A stretch of DNA of 64,000 bases from an uncultured Clostridium sp. (GCF_900547735.1 NZ_URHZ01000013.1:1-64000); one strand, 5' to 3'; shown: positions 16,537-25,706, counted from the first letter of the stretch. The notes: generated from the letters alone by a model not told the origin. Translations and numbers: made by a program.

Positions 16537-18516
16537 CTAACAGGCTGTCGCGTCCGGATCCATTTTTTGTTTTTTCACTGCCGAATATTGGAACAGGAGC
16601 ACGGCTGCGAACAGTGCGACTCCCACCACATCGGTAATCATTCCGACGTCGATGCCGCAGAATGCAACGATGAGAAGAATGGCGCGTTCCGGCAGGCTGC
16701 AGACTTTCAGGAGCATTCCCTGGAGCGCTGCGGCCAGTGCAATGACGCCGATGGTTGCCGTAGCCGCCGCCACGGCCGTAGCTATAAATGAGGCGTCCGT
16801 CACGCCGATCAGCAGGATCGGATTGCCCAGGAAGAAGAACGGAAGGATAAATCCGGTCAGTCCCAGTTTCACCGCAATCAGCGAAGTCTTTGTCTGATTG
16901 GAGTCGGCAATGCCCGCCGCCACATAGGAGCTCATGGCTACCGGCGGTGTGATATTGGACAGGCAGGCGTAAATCAGGCAGAACATGTGAGCGGCCACCG
17001 GATTTGCACCAATCTCGATCAGAACCGGAATTGCCACTGCCACTACGATAACGTAAGCCGCTACTCCGGGTACGCCCATACCCAGGATAATGCTCATAAT
17101 CATAACCATAAAACCACCCAGATAGAGCTGGTTTTCACCCACCACGCGCAGAATCAGATATCCGATGGTCAGACCCAGTCCCGTCAGGGAAACGGTTCCG
17201 ATAATCACGCCGATGACGACGCAGGACACGCCCACGCTGACCGCGCCTTTCGAACCTTCCACTGTGGCATCTATGATATCCCGAAAACTCATTCTGGTGT
17301 CTTTTCTGAGCCAGGAGGCCAGTACCGTGGAAAAGGTGGCAAATACCGCTGCATAGAGCGGCGTATATCCTGTAACGATCATACCAATTAAGACAACCAG
17401 CGGGATTACCAGATGGCCCTGCTTTTTAATTACCTCCATGGCGTTCGGAATATTTTCCGGGGCCAGGCCCTTGAGTCCCAGTTTCCTGGCCTCAAAATGG
17501 ACGGAGAAGAGCAGGGATAAATAGTAAAGGAATGCGGGAATGCATGCCGCAATCATAACCTTGCTGTAACTGATGCTTAAAAATTCAGCCATAACGAATC
17601 CGACCGCGCCCATAATCGGCGGGGCGAACTGTCCGCCGGTGGATGCCACGGCCTCGACTGCGGCGGCGAACTCTTTCTTGTAACCGGTCTTTTTCATCAG
17701 AGGAATTGTGATCGTTCCGGTGGTTGCCACATTGGCAATGGCGCTTCCGTTGATCATGCCCAACAGGGCGCTGGCCAGAACCGCTACCTTGGCAGGTCCG
17801 CCCGGGCTCCTTCCCACCAGAGTCAGCGCGAGGTCGTTGATAAACTGGCTGAATCCGCTGTATTTCAAAAATGCCCCAAACAGCACAAAGAGGAAGATAT
17901 AGGTAGCGCTGACACCGATACCGACGCCGAAGATTCCCTGGCTGCCCCAGACCATATGACTGAGAACGCGCTTTAAAGAGAATCCCGTATGGCCCAAGTC
18001 TCCCGGGATATAGGCTCCGAAAAAGTTATAGGCCAGGAATATAAGTCCCAGCACCGCCAGGCTGGGGCAGGCCCTTCTGGCAGCTTCAAATACCATCAGA
18101 AGTCCGATGGCGGCGATCCAGATATCCTGTTTTGAGAGATATCCGCCGCTCTGTGCGATCTTTGTGTAATGAAGCAGCATGTAACCGAATGCAAAGGCCG
18201 TCAGTCCGATCAGGACAAAATCCCAGATGGGAGGCAGCACACGCTTCTTTTTCTCTTTTTTATAAGTTGGGTACAGTAAAAATGTAAATACCAGCAGGAA
18301 CATGCAGTGCCACATCCTGAGATTCATGGCGTTCATTACGCCGATCGTGTTGACATAGAGCTGAAAAACTGCCCAGCCCGTCAGCAGAACCACCAGAAGG
18401 CCGCCGAATATTCCGTCATAGGAGCGGGTTCTCGCTTCCGCTTCCTTCTCCTCCAAAAGTTTCTGGGCTCTTTCTTCCACAGTCTCAGAAACCTCTGATT
18501 TTCCTTTCTTTTCCAT
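16537..18516 (-). CDS. TRAP transporter fused permease (4TM/12TM, TAXI type)
   Basis: Membrane part of an ion-driven TRAP transporter with the small (DctQ) and large (DctM) subunits fused, as is usual in TAXI systems. The protein is about 659 residues from ATG 18516. The N-terminus is cytoplasmic and charged (MEKKGKSEVSETVEERAQKL), followed by many hydrophobic helices and DctM-like motifs such as GMINGSAIANVATTGTITIPLMKK and GMGVPGVAAYVIV. The frame runs to a TTG at 18546; the AGGAGG ribosome binding site sits 8 bases before a GTG (18519) and 11 before the ATG (18516), so either is possible. It heads a two-gene unit with the binding protein. Confidence 0.9.
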   Translation of the reverse strand: MEKKGKSEVSETVEERAQKLLEEKEAEARTRSYDGIFGGLLVVLLTGWAVFQLYVNTIGVMNAMNLRMWHCMFLLVFTFLLYPTYKKEKKKRVLPPIWDFVLIGLTAFAFGYMLLHYTKIAQSGGYLSKQDIWIAAIGLLMVFEAARRACPSLAVLGLIFLAYNFFGAYIPGDLGHTGFSLKRVLSHMVWGSQGIFGVGIGVSATYIFLFVLFGAFLKYSGFSQFINDLALTLVGRSPGGPAKVAVLASALLGMINGSAIANVATTGTITIPLMKKTGYKKEFAAAVEAVASTGGQFAPPIMGAVGFVMAEFLSISYSKVMIAACIPAFLYYLSLLFSVHFEARKLGLKGLAPENIPNAMEVIKKQGHLVIPLVVLIGMIVTGYTPLYAAVFATFSTVLASWLRKDTRMSFRDIIDATVEGSKGAVSVGVSCVVIGVIIGTVSLTGLGLTIGYLILRVVGENQLYLGGFMVMIMSIILGMGVPGVAAYVIVVAVAIPVLIEIGANPVAAHMFCLIYACLSNITPPVAMSSYVAAGIADSNQTKTSLIAVKLGLTGFILPFFFLGNPILLIGVTDASFIATAVAAATATIGVIALAAALQGMLLKVCSLPERAILLIVAFCGIDVGMITDVVGVALFAAVLLFQYSAVKKQKMDPDATAC

Positions 18517-18593
18517 CACTCTTTCATCCTCCTGTATTTCTTTCAACCCGATACAACGGGTGACTTGCCGCGTTAAATCGTTAAACCGACACT

Positions 18594-18622
18594 ATTATAT
18601 CAGAGAAATGGGAAATAGTCAA
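18594..18622 (-). promoter_or_regulatory. TRAP operon promoter
   Basis: On the minus strand TTGACT (18622-18617) and a consensus TATAAT (18599-18594) are 17 bases apart, about 75 bases upstream of the permease start. Confidence 0.85.
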
Positions 18623-18935
18623 AGAAATAACGAGGAATTGGCTGAGGAATGAGAACGCCGCCGGGACGGCTTGGGAAGGAATGGTTAGGGGAGGACTATG
18701 AGTCTTCAGTCCCGGTTTGCAGGTTGTTGCGGGTGGGGAATCCGGGCAGAAAAAGTCCCTGCGGGAAACGCTCGAGCACTTTGGAGTACATAGTGGTTCT
18801 AACCTCGAAAAGCCCTTGGTAAGTGCCGATGAACTCCCAGGTTCCCTACGGAATCGTTTTAGTTTTTTAGAATTACGACAGTGGCGTGACAGAAACAGGA
18901 AATACGCATTATGCCGTATTAACGAAGCGGTCTCC
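18623..18935. other. Unassigned region between TRAP promoter and RpiR gene
   Basis: No supported gene. A frame at 18717-18956 (plus) gives 79 residues with a compositionally coding-like start (VVAGGESGQKKSLRETLEHFG) but a TTG start, no ribosome binding site, and an end running into the RpiR gene. It may be a decayed fragment of a mobile element or other gene; I could not identify it. Confidence 0.3.
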
Positions 18936-19763
18936 TTAAATATATGTGTGAAATGAATCCCCGAGCTTTTCCATTTCCTCCATCCGTTCCAGTGCCCGAT
19001 CCGGGTTGCTTTTTGCGACGGAGGTAGTCAGGTACATGGCGATGGACATTGCCTCTGCGACCGGGTAGCTGCTTGAACTGGTGACCGAGAGAACGTATTC
19101 GGAGGATAGGGCGATTGGGGAAGTGTAACTGTCCGTGATGGCAATCACAATGCATCCCTTATCATAAAAATAATTAGCCGTTTCGCAGGTAATCCTTGTA
19201 TAGCGTGCAAATCCGATTGCTATCAGGCAGTCGTCGGAGGTGGCGTCCGCAAAGGCGCTGAAATCCCCCTGTGGCAGCAAAACAATGTTGTCCTGCAGAT
19301 TATTTAGAATCGAGCCCAGATACACCGCGACGGAAAACGAGGAGCGGGCTCCGATAATGTAGACGCGGCGGGCTTTTGAAATGGCCTCGACTGCGGAGTG
19401 AAAATGCGCTTCGAAGGTTTCGTTGTACATCTGTTTCAGGGAAGATACATTTCCGTCTATCATGGATTTTAAGGAGCTTTCAACCGGAGCTTCCACTGCG
19501 CGCTTAATCCGTTCCCATGGCGCTAAATCCTGCTGTACGTCCTTCCGGGCGCAGGCAATAAATTCCGAAAAATTGGCAAAAGAGAGCATGCGGACAAAAC
19601 GCGTTATACTGGGACCGCTGACTCCGGATTGCCGGGCAATCTCGTTGATGGACATAAATGGAATCGTCCGGATATTTGCTTTTACAAAGTCTGAAAGTAT
19701 TTTGTTTGTTTTTGAAAATGTGGAATAGTTCTGTTCGATCAACTGGATAATATTTTTTTCCAA
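18936..19763 (-). CDS. MurR/RpiR-family transcription regulator
   Basis: Regulator with an N-terminal RpiR-type helix-turn-helix (MSINEIARQSGVSGPSITRFVRMLSF arrangement, about residues 38-63) and a C-terminal SIS sugar-isomerase-like domain (VYIIGARSSFSVAVYLG). The open frame starts at 19862, but an AGGAGG ribosome binding site lies 7 bases before a TTG at 19763 and the resulting 275 residues match the family's usual length, so TTG is chosen. It is divergent from the glutamate-symporter operon and next to the TRAP genes, and a perfect 16-base palindrome lies between it and that operon. It probably controls one or both. SIS domains usually sense phosphosugars, but the neighbours suggest amino-acid-derived ligands. 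Confidence 0.85.
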   Translation of the reverse strand: MEKNIIQLIEQNYSTFSKTNKILSDFVKANIRTIPFMSINEIARQSGVSGPSITRFVRMLSFANFSEFIACARKDVQQDLAPWERIKRAVEAPVESSLKSMIDGNVSSLKQMYNETFEAHFHSAVEAISKARRVYIIGARSSFSVAVYLGSILNNLQDNIVLLPQGDFSAFADATSDDCLIAIGFARYTRITCETANYFYDKGCIVIAITDSYTSPIALSSEYVLSVTSSSSYPVAEAMSIAMYLTTSVAKSNPDRALERMEEMEKLGDSFHTYI

Positions 19764-19950
19764 AGGTGTTTCCTCCTCATAGTAAGAGCGGTCGCGGAAT
19801 ATTACCCTCTGAACCACTGGCAATAAATTCAATATAACAAACTCTATTGTGAAAATCAACATTAAAACAGGTCTTTACGGGGCAGCAGCAAATTTGCTTT
19901 AGTTAATTCTCACAAAAGTATAGGGGGGAATTTGACAGAATAGCCAAATG

Positions 19951-19966
19951 TGAAATTTAAATTTCA
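19951..19966. promoter_or_regulatory. Perfect palindrome, candidate RpiR operator
   Basis: TGAAATTTAAATTTCA is a 16-base perfect inverted repeat, 5 bases upstream of the -35 box of the gltS promoter and in the divergent region of the RpiR regulator. TGAAA/TTTCA-type half sites are known in the RpiR family. Confidence 0.65.
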
Positions 19967-19971
19967 AATTA

Positions 19972-20000
19972 TTGATTTTTATTTTCATAAAGAGTATGAT
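19972..20000 (+). promoter_or_regulatory. Promoter of the gltS-formiminotransferase operon
   Basis: TTGATT (19972-19977) and TATGAT (19995-20000) with a 17-base spacer, about 46 bases upstream of the first start codon. Confidence 0.75.
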
Positions 20001-20045
20001 GAAGTTGCTGCAGCCAATAAAAACAGGAGGGAGGAATAAATAATA

Positions 20046-21419
20046 ATGATCCCATTAACTGAAATATCCGGTTCGTCACTGGATGCTCTGTTTGTCTATA
20101 TGGCACTGCTGGGCATTCTGTTGTTAGTTGCATCCTGGCTCAGGCTGAAGGTTCCGCTGTTTAAAAAGTATTATATACCGGCATCCCTGATCGCAGGCGT
20201 AATCGGCCTGATTCTTGGGCCTTATTTTCTCAAAGTGATACCAAAAGAAATCATGTCCGCCTGGTCCGGTATGTCCAGCCGTCTGATAGTCCTCATCTAT
20301 GCACCCATGCTGATGGGGAAGAGGCAGAAAAGCGGCGGTAAAATGATAAAGCGGGCGAGTGAGTCTCTGGTTTTTTCCTACTTTGTGTTTTTTACGCAAT
20401 ACGGCATTCCACTTGTTTTAACTGCACTGGTTCTGGTTCCTCTGTTCGGCGTGGATCCTTTGTTCGGCACTATTGTAGAACAGGGCTGGTCGGGCGGGCA
20501 TGGTACGGCCGGAGGCATGGCTGCCGTGTTCCAGGAACTGGGCTGGAAAGACGGCGTCAGTTTATCGGTCACTTCTGCTACTGTGGGTCTGGTATTTGGT
20601 GTCCTTGGAGGCATTGTGCTGATTAACATCGGCGCCCGCAGAGGATGGACCTCATTTCTTAACAGCTCTGTCGGCCTGGAAAACAAGAATGAGGAAGTCT
20701 ATACCGACAGTTCCGGACGTGAGGCTGATACACACCGTGTAATTCATCCGTCAGTCATCGATAATCTGGCATTTCATATGGCTCTGCTCTCCGTTGCCAT
20801 TTTCTTCGGCTGGGTGATAAACAGGGCGTTAAAAATCTGGTTTAATTTTACAATGGCCTGGTTTACCGCGGCCATGCTCGCCGGTCTGCTTATCCAGTTG
20901 ATACTCAACCGCACCAAGTGGGCGGATATTGTGGACCGTCCCTCTATGAGCCGGATTCAGGGCGTATCCCTGGAATTTCTGGTGGCCGGGGCCGTGGCCT
21001 CTGTCAATGTATCCGTGATTGTAGAATATGCCACCCCGTTAATTATCGAACAGGTACTTGCGGCCGTTGCTCTGGTATGGTGCTGTACCTGGGTTGCAAG
21101 CCATGTTTTTGGAGAAGACTGGTTTGAACATTCGATTATGCTGTTTGGCGCATTTGCAGGCGTTACGGCAACCGGCCTGCTCCTGGTGAAGACGTGTGAT
21201 CCGAAAATGGAGTCAGGAGCCGCTGAGGTATTTGCAGCCCGTTCACCTTTGCTGGCATGGGCAACCGGCGGCGGAATTCTGACAGCCATGACACCGGTTT
21301 GGGTGGTCAGATACGGAGCGCTTAGGGTCGGTCTGGTTTACTGCGCCGCCATGGTGATTGCCTTTGCAATGCAGTTTGTGCTGAAATTCTGGCACTCACC
21401 GCAAAAATCCAGGGGTTGA
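20046..21419 (+). CDS. gltS: GltS-type sodium/glutamate symporter
   Basis: Sodium-coupled carboxylate/amino-acid transporter of the ESS (GltS) family, 457 residues. The sequence is hydrophobic throughout and contains the family hallmark GWSGGHGTAGGMA near residues 148-160, matching the pore-loop motif of GltS, with a second repeat toward the C-terminus. A strong ribosome binding site (AGGAGGGAGGA) precedes the ATG. It is first in an operon with glutamate formimidoyltransferase and formimino-THF cyclodeaminase. That context suggests the true substrate could be N-formimino-glutamate or glutamate released from it. Confidence 0.88.
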   Translation: MIPLTEISGSSLDALFVYMALLGILLLVASWLRLKVPLFKKYYIPASLIAGVIGLILGPYFLKVIPKEIMSAWSGMSSRLIVLIYAPMLMGKRQKSGGKMIKRASESLVFSYFVFFTQYGIPLVLTALVLVPLFGVDPLFGTIVEQGWSGGHGTAGGMAAVFQELGWKDGVSLSVTSATVGLVFGVLGGIVLINIGARRGWTSFLNSSVGLENKNEEVYTDSSGREADTHRVIHPSVIDNLAFHMALLSVAIFFGWVINRALKIWFNFTMAWFTAAMLAGLLIQLILNRTKWADIVDRPSMSRIQGVSLEFLVAGAVASVNVSVIVEYATPLIIEQVLAAVALVWCCTWVASHVFGEDWFEHSIMLFGAFAGVTATGLLLVKTCDPKMESGAAEVFAARSPLLAWATGGGILTAMTPVWVVRYGALRVGLVYCAAMVIAFAMQFVLKFWHSPQKSRG

Positions 21420-21477
21420 TGAATTCCGGCATTGACACAGTTCGGCCGATTATTTTAAGCTAAAAAAGGAGACAGAA

Positions 21478-22383
21478 ATGGAGCGTATTGTTTTAATGGC
21501 CCCAAACTTCAGCGAGGGCCGTGATCAGGAAATAATTAAACAAATCTTAACCTGCTTTAGTAACAGAGAAAATATGCGGATTGTCCGGTGGCAGGGTGAT
21601 CCCGATCACAACCGTCTGGGAATCAATGTGATTGGCGAACCCGATGCTCTCTGCGATGCAATGCTTGAGGCCATTGGCACCGCCCTTAAACTGATTGACA
21701 TGAGATGCCATAAAGGACAGCACCCGCGTATGGGGGCGGTGGATGTCATTCCGCTGACTCCGCTGCGGGGGTGTACGTTAGAGGATTGTAATGAGATGGC
21801 CCACAGGATAGGAAAATGTGCCGCCGCCAGATATAATCTTCCGATCTTTTTGTATGAGGCCTCCGCCAGCTCTCCGGACAGAGTGAGTCTGGCCGAAATC
21901 CGCAAAGGAGAATTTGAGGGGATGCAGGAAAAGCTTCAAAATCCGTTATGGAAACCCGACTATGGCCCTGCTGTCATTCATACGACCGGCGGAGTTACGG
22001 CGATCGGCGCCAGGGATTTTATGATCGCACTAAACATTAATCTGAACACTGCGGATTTATCGGTTGCAAAAGATATCGCAAAACGCGTCCGTTACAGCAG
22101 CGGCGGATTCCGCAATGTAAAAGCGATTGGGGTGGAACTGGAAAAACGCCGCCAGGTACAGGTATCCATGGATCTTACCGATTATAAAAAGACTTCCGTC
22201 TATACGGTAGTGGAGTGTGTCAGGGCACAGGCCGCCAGGTATGGAGTAAACATTACCGGCTGTCAGGTGGGGATGCTCACCCTTGAAATGCTGGTAGAGA
22301 TCGCCAGGGATTACCTGAATCTGGAGGCCTTGGATCAGGGGCCTTTTACATCGGAACAGATATTTGAGACATACCTGCTGTAA
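21478..22383 (+). CDS. ftcD: Glutamate formimidoyltransferase
   Basis: Moves the formimino group of N-formimino-L-glutamate to tetrahydrofolate, giving 5-formimino-THF and glutamate. The 301-residue protein matches the N-terminal transferase half of mammalian FTCD: start MERIVLMAPNFSEGRD, and KGQHPRMGAVDVIPL with His82, the position of the catalytic His in the animal enzyme. Ribosome binding site AAGGAGA precedes the ATG. The gene lies 58 bases after gltS and 48 before the cyclodeaminase, so both FTCD activities are present as separate proteins. No histidine-degradation genes (hutH, hutU, hutI) are in the window, so the formiminoglutamate would have to be imported or made elsewhere. Confidence 0.93.
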   Translation: MERIVLMAPNFSEGRDQEIIKQILTCFSNRENMRIVRWQGDPDHNRLGINVIGEPDALCDAMLEAIGTALKLIDMRCHKGQHPRMGAVDVIPLTPLRGCTLEDCNEMAHRIGKCAAARYNLPIFLYEASASSPDRVSLAEIRKGEFEGMQEKLQNPLWKPDYGPAVIHTTGGVTAIGARDFMIALNINLNTADLSVAKDIAKRVRYSSGGFRNVKAIGVELEKRRQVQVSMDLTDYKKTSVYTVVECVRAQAARYGVNITGCQVGMLTLEMLVEIARDYLNLEALDQGPFTSEQIFETYLL

Positions 22384-22431
22384 GATGCCCAGAGTCTTTA
22401 GGGAAGATTTACCGGGAAAAGGAGGGGCGAA

Positions 22432-23067
22432 ATGGATTTCAAGGATATGACGGTAGGTGATTTTGCAGGAGGGATTGGTGCCGAGACACCGCTAGCCGGG
22501 GGAGGAAGTGTATCTGCCCTGGCCGGGGCATACGGTGCGGCACTGATAATGATGGTTTCCAGAAAAACCGTTCATAATAAAAAGTATGCCGGTGAGGCGG
22601 AGCGGTTTATGGAAATAATCCGGCAGGCCGCTCCCTTATGTGAAGAGCTCCTGGACGATATCCAGGGAGACATCAGTTCGTTTGGCAAATATAAGAAGGC
22701 GTTGGCGCTTCCCAAGGGGACGGAAGACGAAAGGGAAAAACGGAACGACGCACTGCAGGAAGGATTAAAAGCCGCCGCCCAGGCGCCATTAAATGCTGCC
22801 GCCCGTGCCGCTGATTTGCTGCCGCTTTGCCGTGAGACAGTTGAGAAGGGAAATAAAAATGCTGTTTCTGATGCACTGGTCGGGATTTTAATGCTCCGGG
22901 CCGCAATTTTAGGGGCTGTCTACAACATCAGAATCAATGTTCAGTCAATTACGGATGATGCGTACCGGGGGGAAATGCTCCGAAAGGCAGATGAACTGCA
23001 GAAAAAGGCATTGGAGAGCGAGGCGGAGATTTTAGGGATGGTACCGGAACTTACAAGGTGTCTTTGA
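22432..23067 (+). CDS. fchA: Formimidoyltetrahydrofolate cyclodeaminase
   Basis: Converts 5-formimino-THF to 5,10-methenyl-THF with release of ammonia. At 211 residues it has the all-helical single-domain length of bacterial FchA. The N-terminal block TPLAGGGSVSALAGAYGAAL corresponds to the family's conserved PGGGSvaA segment. Ribosome binding site AAAGGAGGGG precedes the ATG. It completes the formiminoglutamate route started by the upstream transferase and feeds the one-carbon pool. A bidirectional terminator follows. Confidence 0.92.
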   Translation: MDFKDMTVGDFAGGIGAETPLAGGGSVSALAGAYGAALIMMVSRKTVHNKKYAGEAERFMEIIRQAAPLCEELLDDIQGDISSFGKYKKALALPKGTEDEREKRNDALQEGLKAAAQAPLNAAARAADLLPLCRETVEKGNKNAVSDALVGILMLRAAILGAVYNIRINVQSITDDAYRGEMLRKADELQKKALESEAEILGMVPELTRCL

Positions 23068-23108
23068 AGTATCGGAGGACTTAAAAAGCTTTCACTATTC
23101 CGCCAGTC

Positions 23109-23148
23109 AAAAACAGGCCGTCCATATGCATATGGATGGCCTGTTTTT
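23109..23148. terminator. Bidirectional terminator
   Basis: A long inverted repeat with A-run at the left and T-run at the right (AAAAACAGGCC... GGCCTGTTTTT), one mismatch and a tiny loop. It serves the convergent fchA and dacF genes. Confidence 0.93.
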
Positions 23149-23160
23149 ACAGTAACATAT

Positions 23161-24750
23161 CTATCGTCCTTTACGTCCCTTTTTCCTAGTGCTGTCATGC
23201 TCCCGGCCGGGTGAAAACGTTCTCTTTTCCTGCATCATCAGGTCAAATTCAGCCTCTGAGATGCCGGTCTCTTTCAGTCTTTCGGCCCTGCGTCTGCGCC
23301 GTTCCAGCAGTGCGGCTTCTTCCTGCGCCCTGCGCCGTTTGAGGGTGAAGACGGCAAAGGTTCCGGTGCCGCCGATGATGATAATTGCGGCCAGTATCTT
23401 CCAGAACAGGGAAGGAATCTTTAATGATATTCTGAACTTGCTGCCGCCGGAGCCGTCCGGTGACGACTCGGGTTCGGCCGCCTTGCCCAGGGGAGAACTG
23501 GCGGAGATGCTCTCCGCTATGCCTTCGCTTCCCGAGTGAGCCGCGTCCGGATCCTCTGCGGCGGGGGCCAGAGCGGAGGGCTGTACCTCAATCAGCGCCT
23601 GGGGCAGCTTTATTCCGGCCTCCGATACGGCGTCTTTCAGCGTTAAATAAGCCTGTCCAACGGTCCTGTCGCCGAGCAGGTAATTCACGCAGGCGATCGA
23701 GCCGTCCGGCGCGCCGGCGGGTAAAACATAGTCCAGAGATACGGTAGTCTCGGAAAAGTCGGCGGTCATGGGCAGGATAATCCGGCTGTCGGGATCAATG
23801 GTCAGAACCTGTTTTTCCGATGTCGGTAATCCGGATATCTTTAAATCGTCCCCTATCGTGGAGAAGGTCTTGTCGTAATCTGCAATTTTGACGGATTTAA
23901 AATTGGCAAAACCGAAATTCAGCAGTGCCTTTGTATCGCTATACTGAGTTGCCGAGCTGTGCAGGATAACGGTGATAAACTTCGTATCCCCCTGCTGTGC
24001 CCCGATGACAAGCGTATTAAGCGCGATGGAGGTATAACCTGTCTTGCCTCCGATGACATCGGCGCGGTACTGGTCCGGCCAATTTTTCTTGACCATCTTA
24101 TTACCTGGGGAAATTCCCTGGCCCTCCGGGTTCTTCTTGTTGGGAGGCAGTTCATAATAGGTCGTTGCCACAATCCTGGAAAATTCCGCATTTTCAAAGG
24201 CAGCTTTTGTAATCAGCGCCATATCGTAAGCGCTGACATAGTGAGCTTCATCATTCAGGCCGCTGGGATTGGAAAAATGGGAATCCTGGCATCCGAGCTG
24301 TTCGGCCTTCTCGTTCATCAGCTTTGCAAACTCTTCGGTCGTGCCTGAGATATGCTCGGCCAGGGCGTTGGCGGACTCATTGGCAGACTTCAGAAGAAGC
24401 GCGTACAGGCAGTCCTTAACACTGGCCGTGTCCCCGGTGTCATAACCGGCGCTGCTGCTGTTGGACTCCACATTATACACCGCATTCTGTGAAAAGGTCA
24501 CCGTCTCGTCCAGGGAACAGCGTTCCAGCACAATCAGGGCGGTCAGTACTTTGGTGATACTGGCCGGTGCATAGGTGTCGTGAATATTCTTACCATATAA
24601 TACGGCTCCGGAGTGGGCGTCCATAATAATACCCGCATCGGATTCAATCGAGACATTATCCGGCCAATCTGCGGAAGCCAGGGCGGTTGATGGAAAAAGC
24701 CCTGTCAGCAGAAGCAGGCATAATAACATGCTTATAATTTTTCGTTTCAT
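23161..24750 (-). CDS. dacF: D-alanyl-D-alanine carboxypeptidase (PBP5/DacF type)
   Basis: Trims the terminal D-Ala from peptidoglycan stem peptides at the outer face of the membrane. The 529-residue protein has a signal peptide (residues 1-26), the serine-nucleophile motif ASITK (Ser64, Lys67), a SAN motif in LLKSANESANAL, and GGKTG before the C-terminal domain. Near the C-terminus a membrane anchor (ILAAIIIIGGTGTFAVF) is followed by an Arg-rich cytoplasmic tail. That tail, about 60 residues, is longer than in typical DacF. It converges with fchA across a shared terminator. Confidence 0.93.
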   Translation of the reverse strand: MKRKIISMLLCLLLLTGLFPSTALASADWPDNVSIESDAGIIMDAHSGAVLYGKNIHDTYAPASITKVLTALIVLERCSLDETVTFSQNAVYNVESNSSSAGYDTGDTASVKDCLYALLLKSANESANALAEHISGTTEEFAKLMNEKAEQLGCQDSHFSNPSGLNDEAHYVSAYDMALITKAAFENAEFSRIVATTYYELPPNKKNPEGQGISPGNKMVKKNWPDQYRADVIGGKTGYTSIALNTLVIGAQQGDTKFITVILHSSATQYSDTKALLNFGFANFKSVKIADYDKTFSTIGDDLKISGLPTSEKQVLTIDPDSRIILPMTADFSETTVSLDYVLPAGAPDGSIACVNYLLGDRTVGQAYLTLKDAVSEAGIKLPQALIEVQPSALAPAAEDPDAAHSGSEGIAESISASSPLGKAAEPESSPDGSGGSKFRISLKIPSLFWKILAAIIIIGGTGTFAVFTLKRRRAQEEAALLERRRRRAERLKETGISEAEFDLMMQEKRTFSPGREHDSTRKKGRKGR

Positions 24751-24977
24751 TCTATAATCAAATCCTGTTCTTGTTTTTATTGATGGGCAATGAAAAGTCC
24801 GAGAAGCGTTCTTTTCGCTGCTTACGGGTTTCTAAGGCTCACACGCATATATTAATAATTGTAATAAAAACGTAATTACTATTTAACAGTATATAGGATT
24901 CCCATTTTCATGTAAAGAAAAATTGTCCGCATGTGGAAAAGTCTGTAAATTCAGGTAACTGTTTGTGCAGAAAGTAT

Positions 24978-25706
24978 TCAGTGATTTGTCCGCCCGGTCT
25001 TCGGGGTGCGGCGGATGAGCCAGACGCATACGGCAAACAGCAGAGCCGTCACCAGGGCGAACAGAATACCGATTCTGGCGGCCGTATCCACAAAAAATGG
25101 CTCCGGCACGATGTTTATCAACAAATCCGTGGCAGGATCGAGGATCCATAAGTCGTTATTGAAAAAGATTTCGTGGAAAACTATAAAATATTTTGTGAAA
25201 TTTGTGGATATCACTCCGGCCAGTATGGCGGTCAGGGCAAAAAACAGCGCGGTTCCGGTACAAAGCATCCGCGGCATCAGACGCCTGATATCGGCCCTGG
25301 TCCAAAACAGCACGCCGACACAGATGAGAATCACAAGTGCACAGATCCTCCGCAGGGCGATGGCCGCCAGAAAGAGATTCCGTACATCGACCATATGGGC
25401 AATTTCCCTTTCATTAAAAAATTCGCGCTCCACGCCGCCTACGACTGTCGGTACATGAAGATTGTCACGGTCTCCGCGCAGGAATGCCATCATTTCGTGG
25501 GTGACGTCGAGCAGATCATCCATCTCCATATTGACATCTGCGGTGACGTTGTACTTGGTATATTCTTTTTCATAATACCCCGGGGTCCAGTAAGCGACAG
25601 CTTCCACCGAGGTGATTAGAAAAATAATCATCAGACAGAAGGCGCACAGGATACCGAGAAAATTCTGGAAATATTTCATGATTGTATATTGCAGGAGACC
25701 GCTCAT
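24978..25706 (-). CDS. TIGR01906/DUF1461 family membrane protein
   Basis: Integral membrane protein of unknown function, 242 residues, with four or five hydrophobic segments: one near the N-terminus (FLGILCAFCLMIIFLITSV), then a soluble loop with MDDLLDVTHEMMAFLRGD, and several near the C-terminus. The loop motif, including HEMMAFLRGD and FNEREIAHMVDV, is characteristic of the family. The start is uncertain: ATG 25706 opens the frame, but an internal ATG at 25679 (MKYFQNFLG) would place the first membrane helix closer to the N-terminus. It appears monocistronic and has no clear functional link to its neighbours. Confidence 0.75.
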   Translation of the reverse strand: MSGLLQYTIMKYFQNFLGILCAFCLMIIFLITSVEAVAYWTPGYYEKEYTKYNVTADVNMEMDDLLDVTHEMMAFLRGDRDNLHVPTVVGGVEREFFNEREIAHMVDVRNLFLAAIALRRICALVILICVGVLFWTRADIRRLMPRMLCTGTALFFALTAILAGVISTNFTKYFIVFHEIFFNNDLWILDPATDLLINIVPEPFFVDTAARIGILFALVTALLFAVCVWLIRRTPKTGRTNH

